Shown here one piece after another: positions 1 to 6,292 of a stretch of 64,000 nt of DNA (position 1 is the first letter of the stretch; the number at the start of each line of letters is the position of its first letter). The notes under the pieces were generated by a model. The model saw nothing but the letters and a program-made list of their open reading frames with translations, searched no databases and had not been told where the DNA came from. Origin of the DNA: DASSSQ01 sp963839285 (lineage in GTDB: Bacteria; Actinomycetota; Thermoleophilia; Gaiellales; Gaiellaceae); NCBI GenBank assembly GCA_963839285.1, contig CAWIUN010000029.1:62001-126000 (forward strand), in the 5' to 3' direction. The position numbers and the translations under genes are program-made.

Positions 1-1527
1 AGCCGCGCCACGGCCTGCCCGCGTTCACGCAGGTGCTGCTCGCCGTCGCGGAGGCCTACCGCGAGAAGCCGGACGAGGTCGCGCGGACCGCCGGCGAGCT
101 CGTCGACCACATCCGGGTCGGCTCCGACCGGCCGCCGTCGCACGAGCCGCTCGAGGAGTCGCTCCTCTTCGAGGCGGCGCGGGCGCTGCGGCGCGGCTTC
201 GACCACGAGTTCGGCGGCTGGGGGCCGGCGCCGAAGTTCCCGCCCGCCTCGACGATCGAGTTCCTGCTCCGGCGCGGCGACGACGTCTCGCCGCAGCTCG
301 CCGCGAAGACGCTCGACGGCATGGCCGCGGGAGGCATGTACGACGTGGTCGGCGGCGGCTTCCACCGCTACTCGGTCGACCTCGGCTGGGTGGTGCCCCA
401 CTTCGAGAAGATGCTCTACGACAACGCGCTCCTCGTCCCCGCGTACCTGCACGGCTGGCTCGTCCTCGGCGACGACGCGTACCGCCGGGTCGCCGAGGAG
501 ACCGTCGACTACCTGCTGCGCGAGCTGCGGCTCGAGTCGGGCGGCTTCGCCTCGGCGCAGGACGCGGACACGCGACGGCGTCGAGGGGCTGACCTACACG
601 TGGACGCCGGAGGAGGCGGGGGAGGGCGTCGGCCTCGAGCCGTTCGAGCACGGGCGCTCGATCGTGCGGCCGCGGCCCGACGAGGAGACGCGGCGGCGCC
701 TGTTCGAGCTGCGGGAGCGGCGGCCGAAGCCGCTCCGCGACGACAAGGCGGTGGCCGAGTGGAACGGGCTCGCGCTCGCGGCGCTGGCGGAGGCGGGCCG
801 CCGGCTCGAGCGCCCCGACGTGCTCGAGGCGGCGCGCGCGCTGGGGGAGTTCCTGCTCGGCCCGCTCTCGGACGGCGGCCGGCTCCGGCGCACCTGGCGG
901 GACGGCGTCGCGGGCGGCACCGGCTACCTCGAGGACTACGCCTGCGTCGCGCACGGGCTCTACGAGCTGCACGTCGCGACCGGCGAGCTGCGCTGGCTCG
1001 AGGAGTCGCACCGGCTCGCCCGGCTCGCGGTCGAGCTCTTCGCCGACGAGGAGCGGGGCGGCTTCTTCCGCCCTCCGGTCGACGGCGAGGAGCTCGTCTT
1101 CCGGAGCAAGGACCTCGACGACGCGCCGACGCCGAGCGGGAACTCGATGCTCGCCCACGTCCTCGTGCGCCTGGCGCGGATCTACGGAGACGACGAGCTC
1201 GAGCGGCAGGCGGTCTCGGTGCTGCGGCTCGTGCGGGACGCGCTCGTGCGCGTGCCGCAGGCGCTCGGCTGGGCGCTCTGCGCGCTCGACCTCCAGCTCG
1301 CGCCGCGCCGGGAGCTCGCGGTCGTCGGCCCGCCCGACAGCGCGGTCGCGCGCGCCGCGCTCGCCGGCTTCGACCCGCGCACCGTCGTCGCCTTCGGCCC
1401 CGCCGAGCAGGTGCCGCTGCTCGCGGGGAAGGGCCTCGTCGACGGCCGACCGGCGGTCTACGCGTGCGAGAGCTTCGCGTGCCGGGCGCCGGTGACGGAC
1501 CCCGCCGACCTCGAGCGCTCGGCGTAG
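1..1527 (+). CDS. DUF255 / thioredoxin-domain protein (YyaL/Spata20 family), 5'-truncated, frameshifted
   Basis: The gene runs in from the left edge; its reading frame at the edge starts at base 3. The visible part holds the end of the N-terminal thioredoxin-like domain and most of the alpha/alpha-barrel (N-acylglucosamine epimerase-like) domain, with family motifs such as GGFHRYSVDLGWVVPHFEKM and SAQDAD. The frame shifts by +1 at about 570: after SAQDAD the conserved continuation EGLTYTWTPEE lies in the next frame and runs cleanly to TAG at 1527. One inserted base explains the break. Function is poorly known in this family; a redox or sugar-epimerase role is inferred from folds only. It converges on the small gene at 1458-1727 and overlaps its end. 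Confidence 0.85.
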   Translation, partial: SRATACPRSRRCCSPSRRPTARSRTRSRGPPASSSTTSGSAPTGRRRTSRSRSRSSSRRRGRCGAASTTSSAAGGRRRSSRPPRRSSSCSGAATTSRRSSPRRRSTAWPREACTTWSAAASTATRSTSAGWCPTSRRCSTTTRSSSPRTCTAGSSSATTRTAGSPRRPSTTCCASCGSSRAASPRRRTRTRDGVEGLTYTWTPEEAGEGVGLEPFEHGRSIVRPRPDEETRRRLFELRERRPKPLRDDKAVAEWNGLALAALAEAGRRLERPDVLEAARALGEFLLGPLSDGGRLRRTWRDGVAGGTGYLEDYACVAHGLYELHVATGELRWLEESHRLARLAVELFADEERGGFFRPPVDGEELVFRSKDLDDAPTPSGNSMLAHVLVRLARIYGDDELERQAVSVLRLVRDALVRVPQALGWALCALDLQLAPRRELAVVGPPDSAVARAALAGFDPRTVVAFGPAEQVPLLAGKGLVDGRPAVYACESFACRAPVTDPADLERSA

Positions 1528-1727
1528 TAGCGCTCGAAGCGGCCCTCGTCCGTGTGGAGCCACTCGACGAGGTCGTCCTCGAAGCGGGCGATCTCGGGGC
1601 GGAGCCGGACGAGCTGGTAGTCGAGCCAGCGCTCGCGGTCGCAGACGTGCTCGTCGGCCTCGGCCCGCGGGACGCAGGCGCCGCACTCGGAGCAGGCGAT
1701 GTACTGGGGTTGCGGGAACACGAACAT
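1458..1727 (-). CDS. small CxxC zinc-ribbon-like protein
   Basis: This 89-residue protein begins MFVFPQPQYIACSECGACVP, with a CSEC pair followed by a second Cys and an H-x-C pair (EHVC), suggesting a small zinc-binding site. The rest is acidic/basic helical sequence without a domain I recognise. The last ~23 codons overlap the 3' end of the convergent DUF255 gene, so the true C-terminus is uncertain and may be affected by a local indel. No function can be assigned. Confidence 0.6.
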   Translation of the reverse strand: MFVFPQPQYIACSECGACVPRAEADEHVCDRERWLDYQLVRLRPEIARFEDDLVEWLHTDEGRFERYYAERSRSAGSVTGARHAKLSHA

Positions 1728-1770
1728 CGCTGGGCTAACGGCTCGCCGCGCCGGATGGATACGGGCATCG

Positions 1771-1776
1771 TATGAT
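1771..1776 (+). promoter_or_regulatory. -10 element of ferritin gene (leaderless start)
   Basis: TATGAT lies six nucleotides upstream of the GTG start at 1783, so transcription should begin at or next to the start codon. No clear -35 is seen. It is the closest match to the TATAAT consensus among the many similarly placed hexamers in the window. Confidence 0.65.
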
Positions 1777-1782
1777 CGGACT

Positions 1783-2313
1783 GTGCCGGGCCGGTTCGCA
1801 GAGGAGCTGAACGCCCAGGTCGCGCGCGAGTTCGCGGCCTCGCAGCAGTACGTGGCGATCGCCGTCCACTACGACGTGCAGACCCTGCCGCAGCTCGCCG
1901 CGCACTTCTACCGGCAGGCGGTCGAGGAGCGGAACCACGCGATGATGATGGTGCAGTACCTGCTCGACCTCGACGAGCCCGTGCGGATCCCCGGGATCGA
2001 GGCGCCGCAGACCGAGTTCGCGGACGAGCGGGCGCCCGTGGCGCTCGCGCTCGAGCAGGAGAAGCAGGTGACCGCGCAGATCGCCGCGCTCGTCCAGGTC
2101 GCGCGGGAGGAGCAGGAGCACGTCGGCGAGCAGTTCCTCGGCTGGTTCCTCGACGAGCAGCGCGAGGAGGTGGCGTCGATGTCGGCGCTGCTCGCGGTCG
2201 TCGAGCGCGCCCAGGGCAACCTGCTGCTCGTCGAGGACCACCTCGCCCGCCGGGGCGGCGGCTCGGGCGGCGAGCCCGCGAACGCCCCGCCGGCGGCGGG
2301 CGGCGCGCTCTAG
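1783..2313 (+). CDS. ftn: ferritin (bacterial non-haem ferritin)
   Basis: A 176-residue four-helix-bundle ferritin. Helix motifs include AREFAASQQYVAIAV, the iron ligand pattern VEERNHAMMM (E-x-x-H) and EEQEHVGEQF, which carry the ferroxidase-site Glu/His residues. The last ~20 residues are a Gly/Pro/Ala-rich tail. The GTG at 1783 is preferred over upstream in-frame starts because homology begins immediately after it and a perfect-looking -10 (TATGAT, 1771-1776) ends six bases before it, predicting a leaderless mRNA. It should store cytoplasmic iron as ferric mineral. It is transcribed alone. Confidence 0.9.
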   Translation: MPGRFAEELNAQVAREFAASQQYVAIAVHYDVQTLPQLAAHFYRQAVEERNHAMMMVQYLLDLDEPVRIPGIEAPQTEFADERAPVALALEQEKQVTAQIAALVQVAREEQEHVGEQFLGWFLDEQREEVASMSALLAVVERAQGNLLLVEDHLARRGGGSGGEPANAPPAAGGAL

Positions 2314-2360
2314 CCGGAGCGCGCGGGACGGCCTCGGGCCGCGCCGGGCACGTCGCGGCG

Positions 2361-2840
2361 TCAGAGGAGCAGGCCCATCTCGACCAGGTCACGGAGCTCG
2401 CCGTCGGCGCGACGGATGTGCCGGCGACGCCGGCCCTCCTCCACGAAGCCGAACTTCCGGTAGAGGGCGATCGCCGCGTCGTTGCCCGGGAAGACGTCGA
2501 GCGCCAGCTTGTGCAGCCCGCGTGACCGCGCCAACTCGATCGCGGCCGCCACGAGGGCCGTCCCCACCCCGCGACCGCGCCGGCCGGCGGCGACCATCAT
2601 CCCGAGCTCGCCGAAGCCGAAGCCGCTCTCGTCGACGAAGACCACCCCGACGACCTCCCCCGCCTGGACCGCGACCAGCGTCCGATCGAGATCCCACGCG
2701 GCCGCCCGCCGGTCGACGTCGACGGGCGGCTCGGCCCCGATGCCGTCGCGCTCCTCCGCCACGGCCGCGAAGAGGAGCGCGAGCGGGAGCCGGTCGGCTG
2801 CCTCCGCGGGCCGGATCTCGACCTCCTGCGACGCGTCCAC
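2361..2840 (-). CDS. GNAT family N-acetyltransferase
   Basis: A 159-residue single-domain acetyltransferase. The acetyl-CoA-binding signature RRGRGVGTALVAAAI (R/Q-x-x-G-x-G/A) is intact near residue 90, followed by the conserved ALDVFPGNDAAIALYRKFGF segment. Substrate is unknown; this subfamily includes small-molecule and protein N-terminal acetylases. The GTG at 2840 is chosen because recognisable sequence (VEIRPAEAADR) starts right after it and a -10-like GAGAAT sits six bases upstream. The open frame extends further upstream but as low-complexity non-homologous sequence. Confidence 0.85.
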   Translation of the reverse strand: MDASQEVEIRPAEAADRLPLALLFAAVAEERDGIGAEPPVDVDRRAAAWDLDRTLVAVQAGEVVGVVFVDESGFGFGELGMMVAAGRRGRGVGTALVAAAIELARSRGLHKLALDVFPGNDAAIALYRKFGFVEEGRRRRHIRRADGELRDLVEMGLLL

Positions 2841-3013
2841 CCGGCGATTCTCCCAGAGACGCCGCGCGCGCTCCCCGCGGCCTCCCGGACCCGTCGCAGG
2901 CCTCGCACGCTGCGGATTCACGGCACTCGATCGGGTCACGATGTTGTCTCGTGCGTAACCACCCCGTCCGCCGGGGCCGTTGCACTCCAGTCCCCGCGAA
3001 CTGGAGGTCATCG

Positions 3014-3172
3014 ATGGTTGCCCTACTGATCATCCTCGCCGTGCTGTCGATCGTGCTCTTCGGGATCGGCTTCACGGTCCACTGGCTCTTCTGGGTTGCG
3101 GCCATCGTCGCGCTCGTCTTCCTGATCGCGCTCTTCGCGGGCGGGATCGGCGGGCGCCGGCGCGTCTGGTAG
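3014..3172 (+). CDS. small hydrophobic membrane protein (two TM helices)
   Basis: A 52-residue protein made almost entirely of two membrane helices (VALLIILAVLSIVLFGIGF and LFWVAAIVALVFLIALFAGG) with a short basic C-terminus (GRRRVW). A GGAGGT Shine-Dalgarno sequence lies six bases before the ATG, unusual in this window where most first genes look leaderless. Similar tiny 'hydrophobic protein' genes are common in Actinobacteria; some are stress-induced, but no function is established. Confidence 0.75.
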   Translation: MVALLIILAVLSIVLFGIGFTVHWLFWVAAIVALVFLIALFAGGIGGRRRVW

Positions 3173-3197
3173 CGACCCCGCCGGCGGGAGCGACCCG

Positions 3198-3657
3198 CTA
3201 GGAGACGTCCGCGACGGAGGCGTTCGGCAGTGCGGCGAAGAGCGCCTCCGTCGCGACCTCGAAGACCGCGTGCGGCGTTCCCGCCGCGCACCAGACGGTC
3301 TCGAACCTGCGCAGCGACTCGTCCAGGATGCGTCGGCAGCTCGCGGTCGTGGCCGAGCGGCGGCACGCCGCCGATCGCGAACCCGGTCGCCGTCCGCGCC
3401 TCGTCGGCGCTCGCCGGACGCAGCTCGAGCCGCTCCGCGTCGACCCGCCGGTCGCCGGCGCAGAGCACCATCACCGCCTCGCCGGCGTCGTCACCGGCCC
3501 GGACGAAGACGAGGCTCTTGACGATCTGCCCGATCTGGCTGCCGACGGCCGCGGCGGCCTCGGCGGCGGTCCGCGTCGAGTCCGGCAGCACCTGCACGCG
3601 GATCTCGAGCCCCCGCGCGCGGAGGCGCTCCTGCACTCTGGCGGCCGTCGGATGCAT
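3198..3657 (-). CDS. YbaK/EbsC-type aminoacyl-tRNA deacylase, frameshifted
   Basis: This protein of about 152 residues belongs to the YbaK/ProX family that hydrolyses mischarged tRNAs (Cys-tRNA-Pro and relatives). The family core is visible: GQIVKSLVF with the catalytic Lys, VLCAGDRRVD, and the GGVPPLGH loop. After GHDRELPTH the frame shifts by +1 near 3328; the continuation LDESLRRFETVWCAAGTPHA and the normal family C-terminus run to TAG at 3198. The ATG at 3657 lies six bases after a TAGCGT -10, and that -10 overlaps the divergent promoter of the 3678 gene. Confidence 0.8.
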
Positions 3658-3662
3658 GCGCG

Positions 3663-3669
3663 TACGCTA
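3663..3669. promoter_or_regulatory. overlapping divergent -10 elements (ybaK-like / 3678 operon)
   Basis: The seven bases TACGCTA read as TACGCT on the plus strand (3663-3668, nine bases before GTG 3678) and as TAGCGT on the minus strand (3669-3664, six bases before ATG 3657). Both directions therefore appear to share one unwinding site, and the two start codons are only 20 bp apart. Confidence 0.55.
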
Positions 3670-3677
3670 ACGCGTCC

Positions 3678-3860
3678 GTGCCCCTCCTCTCGGCCAGGAA
3701 CCTCACCCGCAGGTTCGGCGGCATCGTCGCCGTGGACGGCGTCTCGCTCGACGTCGAGCGCACGATCGCCGAGGGGACGCCCGCCGAGGTGCAGGCAGAC
3801 CGGGCGGTGATCGAGGCCTACCTCGGCACCGCGTACGAGGACGAGGCGACGCCGGCGTGA
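3678..3860 (+). pseudogene. remnant of branched-chain amino-acid ABC ATPase (LivG-like), internally deleted
   Basis: The 60-residue frame joins the first ~27 residues of a LivG-type ATPase (LLSARNLTRRFGGIVAVDGV) directly to its last ~30 residues (RTIAEGTPAEVQADRAVIEA, YLG). Walker A, the LSGGQ signature, Walker B and the H-loop are all missing, so about 190 residues have been deleted in frame. It keeps an ORF and a start, and its TGA overlaps the next gene (GTGA at 3857). It cannot hydrolyse ATP. It is either a genuine deletion remnant or an assembly collapse. Confidence 0.7.
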
Positions 3861-4605
3861 GCCGCGTGCTCGTCTGGGACGGCTGCGTCAACGTCCGCGA
3901 CCTCGGCGGCCTGCCGACCGCGGGCGGCGGGACGACCCGCTTCGGCTCGGTCGTGCGCTCCGACAACGCGCGCCGGCTCAGCGACGCCGGCTGGGAGGCG
4001 CTCGTCGCCCACGGCGTCCGGCGGGTCGTCGACCTCCGGACGGCCGACGAGCTCGACGAGGACCCGCCCCGCGAGCTGCCGATCGAGGCGGTGCACGTCT
4101 CGCTGCTCGGCGACTTCGACGACGCCGGCAGCGAAGGTCGACGCCCGCGTCGCCCACATCGCGGACTCGGCCGAGCGGGCGCGGGTCGTCTACGTCGAGT
4201 TCCTCCGCCGCTCCCCGCGAACTTCGCCGAGCGCGGTCGCCGCGGTCGCCGACGCGCCCGAGGGAGGCGTGCTCGTCCACTGCGCCGCCGGCAAGGACCG
4301 GACAGGCCTCGTCGTCGCGCTGCTGCTCTCGCTCGCGGGCGTGCCCGACGACGCGATCGCCGAGGACTACGCCGAGAGCGAGGCGAACCTGCGCCGAGCT
4401 GACGGGGCGTGGATCGCCGAGGCTCCGGACGAGGAGGAGCGGCGGCGGCGCATCCAGCTGTCGCGCACGCCGCGGGAGGCGATGCTCGGCGTTCTCGAGG
4501 AGCTGCGAGGCGCGTTACGGCGGCGCCGAGGCCTACCTGCGCGCCGCCGGGCTCGACGAGCCGGCGCTCGACCGCGTCCGCGCGCGGCTGCGGGGCGGCG
4601 GATGA
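3857..4605 (+). CDS. tyrosine-protein phosphatase (PtpB-like), copy 1, two frameshifts
   Basis: This gene begins with GTG overlapping the preceding TGA and reads WDGCVNVRDLGGLPT, the hallmark start of PtpB-like (Y_phosphatase3) dual-specificity phosphatases. The P-loop HCAAGKDRTG (C-x5-R) is intact and keeps the Lys typical of PtpB enzymes. Single-base insertions near 4133 and 4506 shift the frame; the three segments together give a full protein of about 248 residues ending YLRAAGLDEPALDRVRARLR. The stop at 4603-4605 overlaps the ATG of copy 2 (ATGA). The two copies are about 70% alike by eye and form one operon. Confidence 0.8.
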
Positions 4606-5264
4606 CCCGCGCGCTCGACTGGGACGGCTGCGTCAACGTGCGCGACCTCGGCGGGCTGCCGACCGAGGACGGCGCCGTCACGCGGCGCGGGGCGGTCGTG
4701 CGCTCGGACAACGCGCGCCGGCTCAGCGACGCCGGCTGGGCGGCGCTCGTCGCCCACGGCGTCCGGCGGGTCGTCGACCTGCGCGCCGCCGAGGAGCTCG
4801 GGGACGACCCGCCGCGCGAGGCGCCGGTCGAGGTCGTCCGCGTCGCGCTGATGGGGGAGGCGGACGGCGACTACATCGCCGCGCTCGCCGCCCGGCTCGA
4901 TCCCGCCGACGACCGGGCGGCGCAGTTCCGCGTCTTCTACCTGGACGCGCTCGAGCGGCACCGGGAGGCGGTCGCGGCGGCCCTCGCGGCGGTCGCGGAC
5001 GCGCCCGAGGGAGGCGTCCTCGTCCACTGCGCCGCCGGCATGGACCGCACCGGCCTCGTCGCGGCGCTGCTCCTGCGCCTGGCCGGCGTCCCGGCCGGCG
5101 AGGTCGCCGACGACTACGCCGCCACCCCCGGCGCGGCGCCGCGGGAGGCGATGCTCGGCGTCCTCGCGGAGCTCGAGGCCCGGCACGACGGCGTCGAGGG
5201 CTACCTGCGCGCGGCCGGGCTCGACGAGGGCCGGATCGCGCGGCTGCGGGAGCGGCTCCGCTGA
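4602..5264 (+). CDS. tyrosine-protein phosphatase (PtpB-like), copy 2
   Basis: An intact 220-residue paralogue of the preceding gene, sharing the N-terminal WDGCVNVRDLGGLP block and a C-terminal YLRAAGLDEGRIARLRERLR helix. The P-loop reads HCAAGMDRTG: catalytic Cys and Arg are kept, but the Lys of copy 1 is Met. In PtpB that Lys contributes to phosphoinositide/phospho-Ser/Thr preference, so specificity may differ (inference). It also lacks the ~25-residue acidic insert (EAPDEEERRRR region) after the P-loop helix. Its TGA overlaps a CTG that opens an ABC ATPase remnant. Confidence 0.88.
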   Translation: MTRALDWDGCVNVRDLGGLPTEDGAVTRRGAVVRSDNARRLSDAGWAALVAHGVRRVVDLRAAEELGDDPPREAPVEVVRVALMGEADGDYIAALAARLDPADDRAAQFRVFYLDALERHREAVAAALAAVADAPEGGVLVHCAAGMDRTGLVAALLLRLAGVPAGEVADDYAATPGAAPREAMLGVLAELEARHDGVEGYLRAAGLDEGRIARLRERLR

Positions 5265-5334
5265 GCGCGCTGCTCGAGCTGCACGAGGTCGAGGCCGCCA
5301 CGGGCACGTCCAGGCGCTGCACGGGTCAGCTCGG
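5261..5334 (+). pseudogene. 5' remnant of LivF-like ABC ATPase
   Basis: Directly overlapping the phosphatase stop (CTGA), the sequence reads (L)SALLELHEVEA and, after a frame change, GHVQALHG, matching the start of LivF-type branched-chain amino-acid ABC ATPases (usually LLEL..V.A.YG...AL.GVSL). Nothing of the remaining ~200 residues follows; the next 85 bp are non-coding and lead into the MerR promoter. With the LivG remnant at 3678 this suggests that a livG-livF pair once flanked the phosphatases. Confidence 0.5.
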
Positions 5335-5406
5335 CAGCTCTGGTAGCAGGCGGCGCGCTGCCGCGGCCCCGCCGGCGCCTGATGTCAAGGGTCCGTCCAA
5401 TCTCTG

Positions 5407-5412
5407 TACCAT
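5407..5412 (+). promoter_or_regulatory. -10 element of the CarH-like gene
   Basis: TACCAT ends seven bases before GTG 5420, giving a leaderless start. If the regulator is autoregulated, as CarH relatives often are, an operator would be expected over or near this hexamer. Confidence 0.5.
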
Positions 5413-5419
5413 GCGGCCG

Positions 5420-6276
5420 GTGCCCGCACAGGCCCGCTTCCGGATCGGCGAGCTCGCCCGCAGGACGGGGACGAGCCCCGAGCTGCTGCGCGCGTGGGAG
5501 CGCCGCTACGGCCTGCTCGAGCCGGCGCGGACGCAGGGCGGCTTCCGGCTCTACTCCGAGGAGGACGAGCGCCGCGTGCGGGCGATGCAGGCGGAGCTCG
5601 AGCGCGGCGCGGCGGCCGCCCAGGCCGCCGAGCGGGCGCTCGCGGGCGCCGGCGGAGCCGGAGGAGGCGGGCGGCGCGGCGGACGACGCGGACTCGCTCG
5701 TCGAGGCGCTGCTCGCCTTCGACGAGGGGCGCGCGCAGGCGATCTTCGACCGGGCGCTCGCCGTCTACAGCGTCGACGCGGTCCTGGGCCGCCTGGCGCT
5801 GCCCGCGCTCCGCAGCGTCGGCGAGCGCTGGTCGGCCGGGGAGGCGACCGTGGCGCAGGAGCACTTCGCCTCGACGCTCCTGCGCGGCCGGCTGCTCGGC
5901 CTCGCCCGCGGCTGGGGCGCGGGCACGGGGCCGCGCGCCCTGCTCGCCTGCCCGCCCGGGCGAGCAGCACGACCTCGGGCTGATCGCCTTCGGGCTCGCG
6001 CTCCGCGGGCGCGGCTGGCGCGTCGTCTTCCTCGGCCCGGACACGCCCGTCGCGACGGTGGCCGAGGAGGCCGCCCGGCTGCGGCCCGAGCTGGTCGTGC
6101 TCGCGTTCGCCCGCACCGACGGCGACGGCGTCCTCGCGGAGCTCGCCGAGCTCGGCCGCTCCGTCCGGCTCGCCGTCGGCGGCGGCGCGGCGACCCCGGA
6201 GCTCGCGGACGCCGTCGGCGCGGTCCTGCTCGAGCCCGACCCCGTCGCGGCCGCGGAGGCGCTGACCGCGGGCTAG
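5420..6276 (+). CDS. MerR-family B12-binding photoreceptor-type regulator (CarH/LitR-like), two frameshifts
   Basis: The N-terminus is a MerR helix-turn-helix (FRIGELARRTGTSPELLRAW, ERRYGLLEP). The middle is the four-helix cobalamin-cap domain with W-x9-EH (W then EH in RWSAGEATVAQEHF), the signature of adenosylcobalamin photoreceptors. The C-terminal Rossmann B12 domain has E-x-H-x-x-G (GEQHDLG) with the cobalamin-ligating His. In CarH proteins, AdoCbl-bound tetramers repress DNA in the dark and light releases them. +1 shifts near 5648 and 5960 split the frame but all domains are present (about 285 aa). GTG 5420 follows TACCAT (5407-5412); an ATG at 5411 is the alternative. Target genes are not evident; cofGH lies immediately downstream. 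Confidence 0.82.
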
Positions 6277-6292
6277 CGTCTAGGATCGAGCC

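Noticed and set aside
25..1686. Long minus-strand open frames, many over 500 codons, opposite real genes
   Set aside because: GC-rich codon bias removes stop codons from antisense frames; these are Arg/Ala/Pro-rich, without homology, and mirror the sense genes.
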